The notes beneath the pieces were generated by a model. That model did not search any database and had not been told where the DNA came from. It saw only the letters and a program-made list of their open reading frames with translations. A stretch of DNA of 64,000 bases, from NCBI GenBank assembly GCA_905116865.2, contig CAJHNH020001108.1:1-64000 (forward strand), read 5' to 3'. Each line of letters opens with the position of its first letter. Position 1 is the stretch's first letter. A program made the translations under genes and the position numbers. This DNA is from Candidula unifasciata (lineage: Eukaryota > Mollusca > Gastropoda > Stylommatophora > Geomitridae). This document shows positions 1 through 11,139 of this stretch, in pieces.

Positions 1-228
1 CTGGCAGACTGTGTTGCTTTGATAGATTGTTTGTAATACTCTGATATATCACAGTAACGCAGGAGTATTATTTACTCGTTTACTGTCGTGCAATGTGTAT
101 GATCTCTTTAAAACCAGTGCAGAAATCCTATTAAAATATTATATCAAGTTTGGTTGTGATTTTGCTTGAATTTGTGTTTTTGTTATCTAAAGCAGCTAGT
201 GTTTAACTTTCCTAGCTAACATATATCC
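1..228. other. Unassigned flank
   Basis: AT-rich single-copy-looking sequence before the minisatellite. I see no exon, repeat head or RNA gene in it. Confidence 0.4.
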
Positions 229-590
229 ACACACACACGCACGCGCGAGCGCACGCACACACACATACATACCAGCCCCGGGGCGTGCTGTTGTTACAAA
301 GAAGTAACAACAGCACGCACACACACACATACATACCAGCCCCGGGGCGTGCTGTTGTTAGAAAGAAGTAACAACAGGACGCACGCACACATACATACCA
401 GCCCCGGGGCGTGCTGTTGTTACAAAGAAGTTACAACAGCACGCACACACACATACCAGCCCCGAGGCGTGCTGTTGTTACAAAGAAGTAACAACAGCAG
501 TTGTTACAAAGAAGTAACAACAGCACGCACACACACATACATACCAGCCCCGGGGCGTGCTGTTGTTCCAAAGAAGTAACAACACGAACG
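229..590. repeat. Palindromic minisatellite, about 60-bp unit
   Basis: Six to seven head-to-tail units. Each has a CA/CATA-rich stretch, the core CCAGCCCCGGGGCGTG and a hairpin: GTGCTGTTGTTAC, a short AAAGAA loop, then the reverse complement GTAACAACAGCAC. One unit has a doubled hairpin half near 490-520. Open frames on both strands here are simply the repeat being read through. Confidence 0.9.
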
Positions 591-999
591 ACAATATTAC
601 TAGTACAAACATAATCAAACGTTTCAATAGAATCTTTATCACCGGACACGCTGTTCTGGCTGATGTAACAACAGGTGGCTCCAGTGTTGTTTTCCTGTCT
701 GCAGTTCCAACTGGTACACCAAAGGTATGCAGTCTATTCAGTGAAAAATCATTTCCCACGAAACCGAAAGCCTCACAATAAAAAGTCAACCGAGGTACTA
801 CTACAGGAGAAATATTTAGGTCTCAGGTAGCCCCAGAGAGACATACAAACAGATGAAAAAGGCAAATACGATAACTTGCGAGTGAATTAATTCTTTCTTC
901 TTTCTCTTGTCGTCTCACTGATACCAGGTTGTAACACAGTGTCGTGGTTTTCTGTATTTGCCCTTGTTAACATTCACAGAATACGTATGTCCCATTTTG

Positions 1000-1222
1000 A
1001 TTATTATCTGTTATCGTCATTCCCCTGGGGGATGCAACTTTTCGTTTTTTGAAGCCCCACCCTAGCTCTTGCCAGGAGCCGCAATAAAGAGGGGCCATAA
1101 AAATGGCGTAACGGATGAACGCGGTTTCCCGGACCTCTCCACGGGTGATCCTCATCGGCATGGTGGCACTTTGTGTCATCAGGTGTTTATTGCTCTGTGT
1201 GATGTCCTGGTGGAGTAAAATG
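1000..1222 (+). repeat. Family-C interspersed repeat
   Basis: Begins near TTTTCGTTTTTTGAAGCCCC and ends at GATGTCCTGGTGGAGTAAAA. The same about 200-bp unit recurs at 7420-7673, 9730-9865, 48705-49670 and, inverted, 56266-56476. Each copy is followed by a different short tandem repeat. No coding capacity is visible. Confidence 0.75.
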
Positions 1223-1393
<171 letters not shown>

Positions 1394-1399
1394 GTCCCA

Positions 1400-2230
1400 T
1401 TTAGCACATGGGAATTTTACGCAACTCATATTCAAGTAGAATGGACTAGATGAATCTATAAAAATAATGGTCTAGCAGTGGTATAGCAACGTCAGATTGT
1501 AGCCAGTGAGGATAATTCACTGCCACCCCCCCCCCCCCTCCTCTCTCTCTCTCTCTCTCTCACACGCACTCGCGCGTGCACGCACACACTCACTCACACA
1601 TTTTTTTAAATGTTAAAAACATACATTTCCCATTCTGTCACACCCCTCCCCCCCCCCCCCCCCCCCCGTGATAACACCCGGGACAGCTCACAGGCCCCTT
1701 CCTACGACACTATTAGAACCACATAAGCTCACCAATGATGTGAGAAGGGCCTTTTTTTTTTTTTTTGCATTACACGTTTAAGTATGATCACGGTTGTTCT
1801 AACATGATGGAGCCGGATATAAACAACACAATATAGCAAATAAGACGAGCAACCCTATCCTTCTCTCGATAAGGCTGCAAGTTCGGAGGAAACAAGCGCA
1901 AACCTGTATGCAAGCTTATGAAACAGGGCGGCTGTTGGTAGATTCAACCAGGAAGTACGATTTACAGTAAGCTCCGTGAGTTTGCGAAACGTTGTGTAAT
2001 AAACACTCGTATCAGAACCCGAACAAGGAAGACGTTTGATGTATGAGAGTCGGCAGGGGATTTCAAATATTGGTTGTTACGTGGCAGAATGCTTTTGTAG
2101 TGGTTGTATTACGTAATATGACACACACAAAAAAGATAGACAATGAATAGGTAATAACTGACACATTTAAATAGACGCAGCAACAGATAATAGACAGATA
2201 TGCATACAGACAGCATAATCAGGGGATTGT
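1400..2230. other. Low-complexity and unassigned part of duplicated block
   Basis: Contains poly-C tracts near 1527 and 1650, a CT run followed by CA/CG dinucleotide repeats at 1540-1600, a T run at 1753, and otherwise unassigned sequence. No exon is seen. The matching part of copy 2 is 7700-8470. Confidence 0.5.
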
Positions 2231-2231
2231 T

Positions 2232-2332
2232 TATCTTTGCCAGTAACAGAGAAACTCCGTCACCTTACCGGGGGCGAACCCAGGCCTACAGTTCTACAGC
2301 ACCACGTTGTAACCCCTAGACCAGCCGCTATT
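2232..2332 (-). repeat. tRNA-headed SINE (type 2), minus strand
   Basis: On the minus strand an A-box-like AGCGGCTGGTCTAGGGGTTA is followed about 30 bp later by a B-box-like CCTGGGTTCGCCCCCGGT. This is the layout of a tRNA-derived pol III promoter. The copy at 8470-8592 is its duplicate. No acceptor-stem pairing is seen, so it is not a tRNA gene. Confidence 0.55.
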
Positions 2333-2379
2333 CTAATGTAAAACAGTTGGTAAAGTAAAGGACCCCTTCAACGCCATTA

Positions 2380-3045
2380 GAGAACCAACATCATAGCACT
2401 CGGGATACTCCCATAACCACCCTGTCCTCATCTTCAGCAGCAAGCACAGAGTTCCAGTTCCGATGGTACTAGTAATAGTCTCACTGTATGCCTGTCTCGC
2501 CCCTCCCCTGTGTGTTGCGTGTCTGCCAGATCTCCTCGCTGCATCACGTATTTGTTGCATAAGCATTATTTATAAGACCAATCGGTGGTGGATGAGTGAT
2601 GTTGTCAACATAACGCCGGTCGCCTTCACTTTCCACGACATTTTTAGCTGGGCTGACTCGAGAGCCTTGCGTTTTTTTTTAGATCACCCGGATACAGAAA
2701 GATCTTAGGCCCGCATGAAAGTGTCTAGCTAAGTCGTTTTCAACCTCAGGGATGCTCCCCCGCACTGTTCACAAAGGACCTCTAGCTTGTCTTATATCAA
2801 TTCACCATCAAGTGGTGCAGGGCCAGCCGGTCTATCTGACTACTCATATTCCAACACACCGGAATGACCCGGAGAAAATATCCAAAGGATGTTAACTACC
2901 TGGGACCTCTGAAGAGATGCTTGCCACTCTGCACAAAACATGCTATCAACAGGCTCATAAAACAACATAATTCACTTTTCCGTCTAAAACACCGCAGGCT
3001 CAACTACCACATGCATAGAATAAAGATTTAAACTCTTTGGAAGCA
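2380..3045 (-). mobile_element. RNase H-type LINE, 3' fragment split by a SINE
   Basis: Minus-strand translation of 2386-2566 gives the tail motif seen in all copies of this LINE (a Gly-Thr-rich stretch, then LLKM, then WEYPECYDVGS and stop). 2755-3045 continues upstream into a degraded RNase H region ('IFSPGH'-like). A SINE lies between the parts (2567-2754). No intact reading frame remains. Confidence 0.7.
2567..2754 (-). repeat. SINE-1, minus strand
   Basis: The minus strand carries the SINE-1 body: a GTGGAAAGTGAAGGCGACCG-like stretch, the ACATCACTCATC motif and GATTGGTCTTATAAA. The duplicate is at 8826-9020. It interrupts a LINE, so it inserted later than the LINE. Confidence 0.7.
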
Positions 3046-3049
3046 GCAC

Positions 3050-3300
3050 AGGTGTAGCCGCTAGCCTGCGGATCGGAAGGTCGTGGGTTCGAGTCCTCAC
3101 GGAGCCGAACTTGTTTTTAGAATTTACCATGGCTTGCAGGTCGACCTAACATTGAGTTGGTATCAGGTAAAGCCATGGGAAGTAAAGACGACCGGCGCGA
3201 TGTTGACCACATCATCCATCGATTATCGATTGATCTATAAACATAGGTCTAGTCGTATTTGCCTTACGCCTGATGGCGCTGAATAGGGTCCTTTACTTCA
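3050..3300 (+). repeat. SINE-1, plus strand, tRNA-like head
   Basis: Head has TAGCCGCTAGCCTGCGGATC, then the B-box-like GGTCGTGGGTTCGAGTCC. The body has GGAAGTAAAGACGACCGGCG and ACATCATCCATC. It ends in GGGTCCTTTACTT. It corresponds to the site that is interrupted by the R2-like element in the other copy of the block (10594). Confidence 0.75.
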
Positions 3301-4112
3301 CTTTATTTACAGTCTCCACAGTGTGCATGACATGCAGGACCATAAACACTTCAGCACATTCTGCAGGCCTGCCCACTATACTTTCAACTACGAAGAGAAA
3401 CCTGGCCTCAAGAGAAAAGTGTGCAGAGCAAACTTTAGGGATCCTTGTTAGACCCGCAAGGGACGTGAGAATTCATAGAGGCAGCCCACCCAACTGTTTG
3501 AGCTCATCATACAAAACCCAACGCAAAGAAGAAATCTTCTAGGAGGTAGAGCACTAAATCGGCGTCTGCATGGGTGTTATGCATGCAAACTGTAATCCGA
3601 AATATTCGGTAGGATTCAGCGGCAGGTAATCCCGGGAACGCAAACTGCTTTGCTTTGATTTCGACAAAGATATGAAAAGCAGCTAGTTCAGAGAACAGTA
3701 ACAAACCAGTTACAGTAAAAATGTCTAAATAAAACCACAAACAACCAACGAGTAAAATATTCTGTGAAGGGTACTTTTAGCACCGGTTGAATATTTTTCT
3801 GAGAAATTGTGTTGTCGATATTCTCATGTACTGAAGCAGATTTTGCCCGTCACGTTACAGCCCATAAAACGAGAATAGAAATGGGTCGGCATCTAAACCT
3901 CTATCAGGAAGTTGGTCTGATCTTTTTATATTTTTATTTGGAGGAGAATAAGGGCGTGTACACACGGATGGAGAGCAGACGTGAGAATACATGAACTGTG
4001 TCACGTACCGGAGACAGCCATGTCACAGATTTACGTGACAGGGTGAAAGGATTAGAAAGACATAGGTATTGACAAATGGGTGAATTTAAACCTTTTGTCT
4101 CAACCAGATTGT
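3301..4112. other. Unassigned sequence
   Basis: No recognisable gene or repeat family. Part of 3380-3500 could be old LINE-derived sequence, but I cannot support a call. Confidence 0.3.
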
Positions 4113-4116
4113 TATA

Positions 4117-4276
4117 CTGTGCAGGCCGCTTAAGGCGATCTCTGTTGTGGTGAATTTCTGTTGTTTATTCTGGGAAAATGATTCTGGCTTGAACCCTTAT
4201 CCGGACAAGAGGAATTTCTGATAAGAAGAATAAGATCTGGGGTCTCGATTGAGTTATCCTTATAAGGTCTGCGCCG
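4117..4276. mobile_element. Tc1/mariner-type MITE (TA target)
   Basis: Terminal inverted repeats CTGTGCAGGCC and GGTCTGCGCCG are flanked by TA on both sides. A related, better-preserved copy is at 35625-35796 and a worn copy at about 21335-21485. The 160-bp element has no coding capacity, so it must have been moved by a transposase supplied elsewhere. Assignment to Tc1/mariner rests only on the TA duplication and ends. Confidence 0.6.
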
Positions 4277-4444
4277 TATTTACCCAGAATAGTCTAAACA
4301 TAATAAAGACAACAACTGGAGTTTGCCTATGCTGTTACACCAGGTTGATATGGTAACACAGTAGTAATTCAGTCAATAATATCCTGTTCAGCACTTATGA
4401 GTTATTATTGGTATTGATTTGTTTGTCTATACCGCCACTGGGGG

Positions 4445-4700
4445 TCGCCGTGGCCGAGCGGCTAGACACCCGCCGCAGATCGGAAGGTCGTGGGTTCGCT
4501 CCCGAACTATTTTCAAAAATGACCTTGGCTCCCAGGTCGACCCAGCCTTGAGTGGGTACCGGGTGCAGTCCCGGGAAGTAAAGGCGGCCGGCGTGATGCT
4601 GACCACATCACCCATCTTGTGCCGATTGGTCTATAAAAATATAGGTCTAGCCCTATACGCCTAAAGACGTGGAAAAGGGTCTTTTACTTTTTATTTTTTT
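4445..4700 (+). repeat. SINE-1, best-preserved copy
   Basis: A-box-like GTGGCCGAGCGGCTAGAC and B-box-like GGTCGTGGGTTCGCTCC spaced as in tRNA. Then a body with CCTTGGCTCCCAGGTCGACC, GTAAAGGCGGCCGGCGTGAT, ACCACATCACCCATC and GATTGGTCTATAAAAATATA. Ends with GGGTCTTTTACTTTTTATTT. At least ten other copies occur in the window, so this is the reference copy for the family. Confidence 0.85.
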
Positions 4701-5150
4701 ATACCGCCACTGGAAATGTGTTGAGTTTCTTTTCATGTCTTCTCCTTCTGCTGCTCTAAGATGCAAACAGCGGAGAACGGAGAGTGAAAAGCAGGAACGA
4801 CATTCAAAATAGTTAAAGCACTACTAGTTACTGGCAACGTAGCCGCCAATGAACTGCGATGTCTGGGACATATCGAGAGAATGGCAGATAACGAAAAGAC
4901 AAAAACTACTATGTCCAGAGACAGTGAAAATACCAGAACTTTAGTCCCACAAGTGGCGCAAATAAACCAGACCACAAATATAGCCGGAGACTATTAGTAG
5001 CTTCGGGTGGCTAGCAGCAGGTTGAACATGGTCAAACTTTTAATTTTGTTTTTCTTAAAAGGAATCGGAATCGGATCGGAATGCGTACATAAGAGCTAAA
5101 GGGAGTAGACTACGTTGCGGACCAAGATAGTCAAGGGATCACATGTATGC
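4701..5150. other. Unassigned sequence
   Basis: Part of 4740-4980 reads as a fragment with a weak minus-strand frame, but no family motif is seen. I call nothing here. Confidence 0.3.
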
Positions 5151-5818
5151 AGACCTACATAAACTTAGAGTTCCATGCAGACCTACATAAACTTAGAGTT
5201 TCATGCAGACATACATAAATTTAGAGTTCCATGCAGACCTGCATAAACTTAGAGTTCCATGCAGACCTACATAAACTTAGAGTTCCATGCAAACTTGCAT
5301 AAATTTAGAGTTCCATGCAGACCTACATAAACTTACAGTTCCCTGCAGACCTACATAGACTTACAGTTCCATGCAGACCTACATAGACTTACAGTTCCAT
5401 GCAGACCTACATAGACTTACAGTTCCATGCAGACCTACATAGACTTACAGTTCCATGCAGACCTACATAGACTTACAGTTCCATGCAGACCTACATAGAC
5501 TTACAGTTCCATGCAGACCTACATAGACTTACAGTTCCATGCAGACCTACATAGACTTACAGTTCCCTGCAGACCTACATAGACTTACAGTTCCATGCAG
5601 ACCTACATAGACTTAGAGCTCCATGCAGACCTACATAATCTTAGAGTTCCATGCAGATCTACATAAACTTATAGTTCCCTGCAGATCTACATAGACTTAG
5701 AGCTCCATGCAGACCTACATAATCTTAGAGTTCCATGCAGATCTACATAAACTTATAGTTCCCTGCAGACCTACATAGACTTAGAGCTCCATGCAGACCT
5801 ACATAATTTTAGAGTTCC
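5151..5818. repeat. 28-bp minisatellite, about 24 units
   Basis: Head-to-tail units of 28 bp built on CCATGCAGACCTACATA, then GACTTACAGTT or a variant. The central block (about 5340-5600) is nearly homogeneous. The right end shows an 84-bp higher-order pattern (three variant 28-mers repeated as a set). Confidence 0.95.
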
Positions 5819-6270
5819 AGTTGGAGGGTGCTGACCAATTATATAGATTGTAATAGATGAATGGGAGCGGGTAATATCTGCCACGATGAACCTCAAGGTG
5901 TCGGAATGCCGAAGAAGACAAGGATCGATACTACTCTGCTGTTACGTCCATTGATGAAGACTAGTTGAAACATTTTGTTGCATTTATGCACAACTTCTCC
6001 TGCATTTATTTTTCTGGTTATAGTTTGTTGGGCCACTTTTTATGTAAATGTTTGTGCCACTTATGTAAATAAATAGGCAGTTGGTTGCCCTCAGTACTGT
6101 CGTCTGCAAAACTGACAACTCAAGGGGAGGATCTTATATGCATAAACACCGAAAATCCCGTTCAACGATACAGAACATTAATATGGGCTCTTGACCATAA
6201 CAGTGACCTCGAGTCTGGACCGAGCGAGATTAATCCACATGTGATTTTGTTCCTGTTGTGTATATACTGA
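5819..6270. other. Repeat remnant and unassigned sequence
   Basis: 5840-5930 resembles the interspersed repeat also seen at 30970-31060 (minus) and 58390-58560 (plus): 'GGTAATATCTGCCACGATGA' and 'CCTCAAGG'. The remainder to 6270 is unassigned. Confidence 0.35.
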
Positions 6271-6450
6271 CAGCCCTAGTGCTGTAGCGGCTAGACGCTC
6301 GCTGCGGATCTGAAGGTCGTGGGTTCAGATCCTGACTGCAGTCCTGGGAAGTAGAGGCGGCCGGCGGGATGCCGTTGGTCTATAAAATATAGGTCTAGCC
6401 CTATCTGCCTAAAGGCGTGGAAAAGGGTCCTTTACTTTTTACTTTACTAT
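6271..6450 (+). repeat. SINE-1 with internal deletion
   Basis: Head TAGCGGCTAGACGCTCGCTG and GGTCGTGGGTTCAGATCC, then a jump to CAGTCCTGGGAAGTAGAGGC. The middle of the body (the GGCTCCCAGGTCGACC part) is missing. Tail GGGTCCTTTACTTTTTACTT. Confidence 0.8.
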
Positions 6451-6804
6451 TTGCCCAGTAGACATGAAGACGTGGAAAACTATCTCTTTAATGTGTATAT
6501 ATTTGTTTACTAATTAATTTAGGGTTTGTCGTCACAATCCCCTTCTTCGTTTGTGATGACGTTTACGTAGAGCAGACCCATTCACTTCTGACTGTCCTCA
6601 TATAGACTGTGTTGGTCCTTTACTTCCACGTGGCGACCTGTGGTCGCTATCATCGGGTTCCACGTGCTAACTCGTGGTTATACCCTATCTTGAAAACCTC
6701 GGGTAATCCGAGTATCTGGCTTCTCTCGGTATTATTGTTAGCTTGGGGCTTCCCCCCCCCCCCCCCAACCTTCTTAATCAGGGTGAAAATATCCCCCATT
6801 ACAT
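6451..6804. other. Unassigned sequence
   Basis: Contains a poly-C tract near 6754 and nothing else I can name. Confidence 0.3.
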
Positions 6805-7147
6805 ACAAACATAATCAAACGTTTCAGTAGAATCTTTATCACCGACACGCTGTTCTTGCTGATGTAACGACAGGTGGTTTTCCTGTTTGCAGCTCCAACT
6901 GGTTCACCAAGGGTATGCCGTCTATTCAGTGAAAAATCATTTCCCATGAAACCAAAAGTCTCGCAATAAAAAGTTAACTGAGGTACTACGGAAGAAATAT
7001 TTTGGATGGCACGGAGCTCCAGAGAGACATACAAACAGATAAAGAAGGCAAATACGATAACTGGCGAGTAAATTAATTCTTTCCTTTTTCTTTTGTCGTC
7101 CCACTGATACCAGGTTGTAACACAGTGTTGTGGTTTTCTGTATTTGC

Positions 7148-7412
7148 CTTGTGCTTCTCGGTTAGCTTGAGTGATAGATTTGTTTAACTTTTTGCAGGTT
7201 TCAGCTACACCATTTATCCATCTCTTTCTTGGGCTTCCTCATGTATTCCTCCCAAATGTTCTACTTAAAAAGCCTTATATGCAGTCTGGTCTAGCTGCAT
7301 TCTCACTAGATGTCCGAACTATTTCATTCTTTGCCTGACAATATAATCCAGACATGGTCTTATTCCAAATTATTTAATTAATTTTTGAATTAATTAATCG
7401 AAAAAAACTGCT
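7148..7412 (-). mobile_element. RTE-like LINE 3' fragment, minus strand
   Basis: Absent from copy 1 of the block, which reads straight across. The minus strand encodes the RTE tail motif 'SPRKRWINGVAETCK' with stops around it. A short CTTGT duplication may border it. It inserted after, or was lost from one copy since, the block duplication. Confidence 0.6.
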
Positions 7413-7419
7413 CTTGTTA

Positions 7420-7691
7420 ACATTCACAGGATGCGTATGTCCCATTTTGATTATTATCTGTCATCGTCATCCTTTTGGGGGATGCTACTTTTCGTTATTT
7501 TAAAGCCCCACCCTAGCTCTTGCCAGGGGCCTCAATACAGTGGGTGCATAACAATAGCGTAACGGCGGAATGCGGTTTCTAGGACCTCTCCACGGGTGAT
7601 CCTCATCGGCATGGTGGCACTTTGTGTCATCGGGTGTTTATCGCTCTGTGTGATGTCCTGGTGGGGTAAAATGTACTACTACTACTACTAC
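7420..7691 (+). repeat. Family-C repeat followed by (TAC)6
   Basis: Same unit as 1000-1222, ending in GATGTCCTGGTGGGGTAAAA and six TAC triplets. Confidence 0.75.
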
Positions 7692-8469
7692 GTTCCATTT
7701 ACCACATGGGAATTTTACGCAGCTCATATTTGAGTAGAATGGACTGTAGATGAATCTATAAAGTCAATGGTCTAGCAAGGTTAGATTGTAGCCGGTGCGA
7801 ACAATTCACTGCCTCTTTCTCTCTCTCTCACACACACACAGGCACGCGCGCGTGCACGCACACACTCACTCACACATTTTTTTCATGTTGAAAACACATA
7901 CATTTCTTATCCATCCCCCCCCCCCCCCCCGTGATAACACCCGGACAGCTCACAGGCCCTTTCCTACGCCACTATTAGAACCACATAACCAACTCACCAA
8001 TGATGTAAAAAGGGCCTTTTTTTTTGCATTACACGTTCAAGTATGATCACGGCTGTTCTAACATGACGGAGCCGGATATAAACAACACAATATAGCAAAT
8101 AAGGCGAGCAACCCTATCCTTCTCTCGATAAGGCTGCAAGTTCGGAGGAAACAAGCGCAAACCTGTATTCAAGCTTAGGAAACAGGGCGGCTGTTGGTAG
8201 ATTCAATCAGGAAGTACGATTTACAGTAAGCTCCGTGTGTTTGCGAAACGTTGTGTAATAAACACTCGTATCAGAACCCGAACAAGGAAGACGTTTGATG
8301 TATGAGAGTCGGCAGGGGATTTCAAATATTGGTTGTTACGTGGCAGAAGACCTTTGCGGTGGTTGTATTACGTAATATGACACAATAAAAAAGACAGACA
8401 ATGAATAGGTAATAACTGACACATTTAAATAGATGCAGGAACAGATAATTGACAGACATGCATACAGAC

Positions 8470-8592
8470 AGCATAATCAGGGGATTGTTTATCTTTGCCA
8501 GTAACAGAGAAACTCTATCACCTTACCGGGGGTCGAACCCAGGTCTGCAGTTCTACAGCCCGACGTTGTAACCCCTAGACCAGCCGCTATTT
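8470..8592 (-). repeat. tRNA-headed SINE (type 2), minus strand
   Basis: Minus strand reads GCGGCTGGTCTAGGGGTTAC and later CCTGGGTTCGACCCCCGGTA. The B box is better preserved than in 2232-2332. Confidence 0.6.
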
Positions 8593-8639
8593 TAATGTAA
8601 AACAGTTGGTAAAGTAAAGAACCCCTTCAACGCCATTAG

Positions 8640-8826
8640 AGAACCGACATCATAGCACTCGGGATACTCTCATAACCGCCCTGTCTTCATCTTCAGCAGC
8701 AAGCACAGAGTTCCAGTTCCGATGGTACTAGTTATAGTCTCACTATATGTCTGTCTCGCCCCTCACCCTGTGTGTTGCGTGTCTGCCAGATCTCCTCGCT
8801 GCATCACGTATTTGTTGCATAACGAT
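8640..8826 (-). mobile_element. RNase H-type LINE, 3' end
   Basis: Counterpart of 2380-2566. Minus strand gives the same Cys-rich tail ('ECYDVGS'-like) in a degraded frame. Confidence 0.65.
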
Positions 8827-9020
8827 TATTTCTATAGGCCGATCGGTAGTGAATGAGTGATGTTGTCAAAACAACGCCGGTCGCCTTCGCTTTCCACGAC
8901 ATTTTTAGCTGGGCTGACTCGAGAGCCTTGCGGTTTTTTTTAAGATCGCCCGGGTACAGATTCGAACTAAAGATCTTTAGGCCCGCATGCAAGTGTCTAG
9001 CTAAGTCGTTTTCAACCTCA
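8827..9020 (-). repeat. SINE-1, minus strand
   Basis: Counterpart of 2567-2754 in the duplicated block. Contains the ACATCACTCATT and GTGGAAAGCGAAGGCGACCG body motifs on the minus strand. Confidence 0.65.
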
Positions 9021-9026
9021 GGGATG

Positions 9027-9729
9027 GGCGAGGCGAGCGGGGTGGGGGGGGGGGGGGGCGAAGGCAAGGAAGTTGAGTGGGTGGGGAACGTCAAGTAACT
9101 GTGAAACTGAATGTACATATACTTGTAACAATCTGTTACATTAACAAATTTGTTTTTAAGTAATCACTTGTACCTTGTCCAGCATCAGACTATAATTTCA
9201 CGAAGACAAAAGTGTCAACTATTACATATATATTTTGGCACCAAATTACCAGATGTTGGTGATTGTTCCTTTTATATTATTTGATCATTTTGATTTATTT
9301 GAATACTTTTCTCTAAATTCTTGTTAATAATGCTTGCCATTACCCGCCCCCGCCCCCCAACCCCGTTTAAAAAAAACATTTTAATTAAAGTTGGGGGGGG
9401 GGGGGGGTGCGAGGGTCACGTCAAATATTCAAGCAGGCCGCCACTGACAAGACATCGACCCGGCCGCTTTGAGAAACTAAGCTCAGTGATTTTGTGTATT
9501 TGTGTGTTATTGTTTTATTTATGTTTGTGCTGATGAAGGCTACATAGCCGCAACGTTCACGTTTTGCTTGTGTTCGTTACATTGTGAAGCTTGCTGATAT
9601 ACTTTTGATATACTTTTCGGTTTTATATCTTTTCTTGCCACTTGAAAAGGACTGATTGAAAACTTCTGTTCACATTACCTTTTTTTTTTTTTTTAATATA
9701 ATTATTCAGTCTCTATGTGAGACACACAT
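9027..9729. other. Extra sequence inside copy 2 of the block, unassigned
   Basis: Begins with a poly-G tract (about 9042-9058), has a second at about 9391-9406 and a T tract near 9680. No gene is seen. None of this is in copy 1. Confidence 0.4.
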
Positions 9730-9865
9730 TTTCGTTATTTTGAAGCCCCGCCCGGCTGTGGCCAGGGACCCTAAGTATAACCCTATTGGTTGAAATGGGT
9801 TTCTAGGACCTGTCCCCGGGTGATCTTCATTCCAATGGTTGCATTTTGTGTCCTAGTGGAGTATA
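9730..9865 (+). repeat. Family-C repeat, worn copy
   Basis: TTTTCGTTATTTTGAAGCCC to CATTTTGTGTCCTAGTGGAG, with internal losses compared with 48705-48905. Confidence 0.6.
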
Positions 9866-10044
9866 ACGTCAATCAGTCGCTCCTGGTATAGCCGGCGTGC
9901 TACCACGGTTACCAGTTTATCATGTAATTTGTGCTTTCTTTGAAAAAAATTGTCCCCTAAATACCCAAATCACGTATCAAGGGGAAATACACAGAATTTT
10001 TGAGAGAACAAACCAACAGTAAACACCCACAAGACCACATCAAC

Positions 10045-10545
10045 AAATGTTGAATGTTGAATTAAAAATTAACATCACAGCACTCGGGACACTTCCATAA
10101 GTGCTCCGTCCCCATCTTCAGCAGCAAGCGAAGAGTTTAAATTTCGAAGGCAAAAGTAACCGTCTGATTGTATATCCGTCTCATCCTTCCCCTGAGTGTT
10201 GAGCGTCGGCCAGATCCCCTTGTATCCTCTCGCAGCGCCATTCTCCTCAGACCGTAATGATCTATCTACGCCCCCACACTGTTCACAAAGCACTTCTAGC
10301 TTGTCTTATATCAATTAACCATCCAGTTGTGCAGGGCCAGCCGGTCTATCTGCCTGCTCAAATTCCAACACACCGAAATGACCTGGAGAAAATATCCAAA
10401 GGATGTTAACTACCTGGGACCTCTGAAGAGATGCTTGCCACTTTGCACAAAGCATGCTATCAAAAGGCTCAGAAAACAATATAATTCACTTTTCCGTCTA
10501 AAACACCGCAGGCTCAACTACCACATGCATAGAATAAAGACTTAA
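10045..10545 (-). mobile_element. RNase H-type LINE, 3' end with part of RNase H
   Basis: Minus-strand translation runs from a degraded 'ILWIFSPGHFG' and 'EQADRLA' (the last RNase H aspartate region) through the tail 'LLLKMGTEHLWKCPECCDV'. Frameshifts and stops are present. From 10270 on it is homologous to 2755-3045. Confidence 0.7.
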
Positions 10546-10554
10546 ATTCTTTGG

Positions 10555-10594
10555 AAGCAGCACAGGTGTAGCCGCTAGACTGCGGATCGGAAGG
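10555..10594 (+). repeat. SINE-1 head, cut by the R2-like element
   Basis: TAGCCGCTAGACTGCGGATC then GGAAGG, where the sequence leaves the SINE. In copy 1 the same SINE continues with TCGTGGGTTCGAG. Confidence 0.7.
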
Positions 10595-11074
10595 GGGGAG
10601 AATGAAGGGCCCAATCAAATTGATACTCTCGGTGACGACAATGCTAGCCCCCGGACTCAGATACTCGCCCAACGTCCAGGGTGGCTCTGTACATGTGGAA
10701 AGAGCTTCACGGGGTTGCATGGTCTGAGAACGCATGCCGGAAGAATGAAATGCGAGGGTGCTCCACGCAGTAAACGCCGTCGCAAAACTACTACTTCTGT
10801 GGTAGTTTCTGAGTCGTCAGGGAACGACGGGCTGGGTGAACCCCACTCGCCCGGAGAGGCCCGTGACGTCGACTGCGGAGGAGCACTTTTGATGATTTCT
10901 GAGGAAGTGCGTTCAAAGATCAGGTTTCCACCTGCGAGCGATAAGGTGGTGTGGTGTAAGTTGGAGGCTACATTATGTGAGGTACTTAAACATGAATTAA
11001 ACAAGAAGTCGTTAGGCGACAAGCTTACAAAATTTGGTGATGTAATATATGAACACTGCTCCCGCGAGTTCTAG
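10595..11074 (+). pseudogene. R2-like N-terminal zinc-finger segment
   Basis: Frame 2 is open from the element start to the TAG at 11072. It encodes a finger of the form C-x-C-G-K-S-F, then L-R-T-H and a final Cys (10688-10753), resembling the DNA-binding fingers that R2-type proteins use at their target. A basic RRK patch and an acidic, Ser-rich linker follow, then a region with 'DKVVWCKLE'. The frame is the same as that of the downstream RT segment, so the TAG and later shifts are the only breaks. No convincing ATG is seen at the start. Confidence 0.7.
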
Positions 11075-11139
11075 ACAGTAGAAAAGGCACAGCCGGGTGC
11101 CAAGCAGAATACTAGCAGGAGACAGAGGGACATTCTGAA

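Larger units (their letters stand above)
6805..9026. repeat. Duplicated block, copy 2
   Basis: Counterpart of 605-2754, with the same order of parts. Differences: an RTE fragment (about 7148-7412), only six TAC triplets, and shorter CT/CA tracts. Homology stops at CAACCTCAGGGATG and resumes 1.24 kb later at about 10270. Confidence 0.85.

Noticed and set aside
4445..4520. tRNA gene
   Set aside because: A and B boxes are present but no closed acceptor stem, and the same head is fused to a constant SINE body in many copies.
5151..5818. CRISPR-like array
   Set aside because: Units are contiguous with no unique spacers; it is a minisatellite in a eukaryotic genome.
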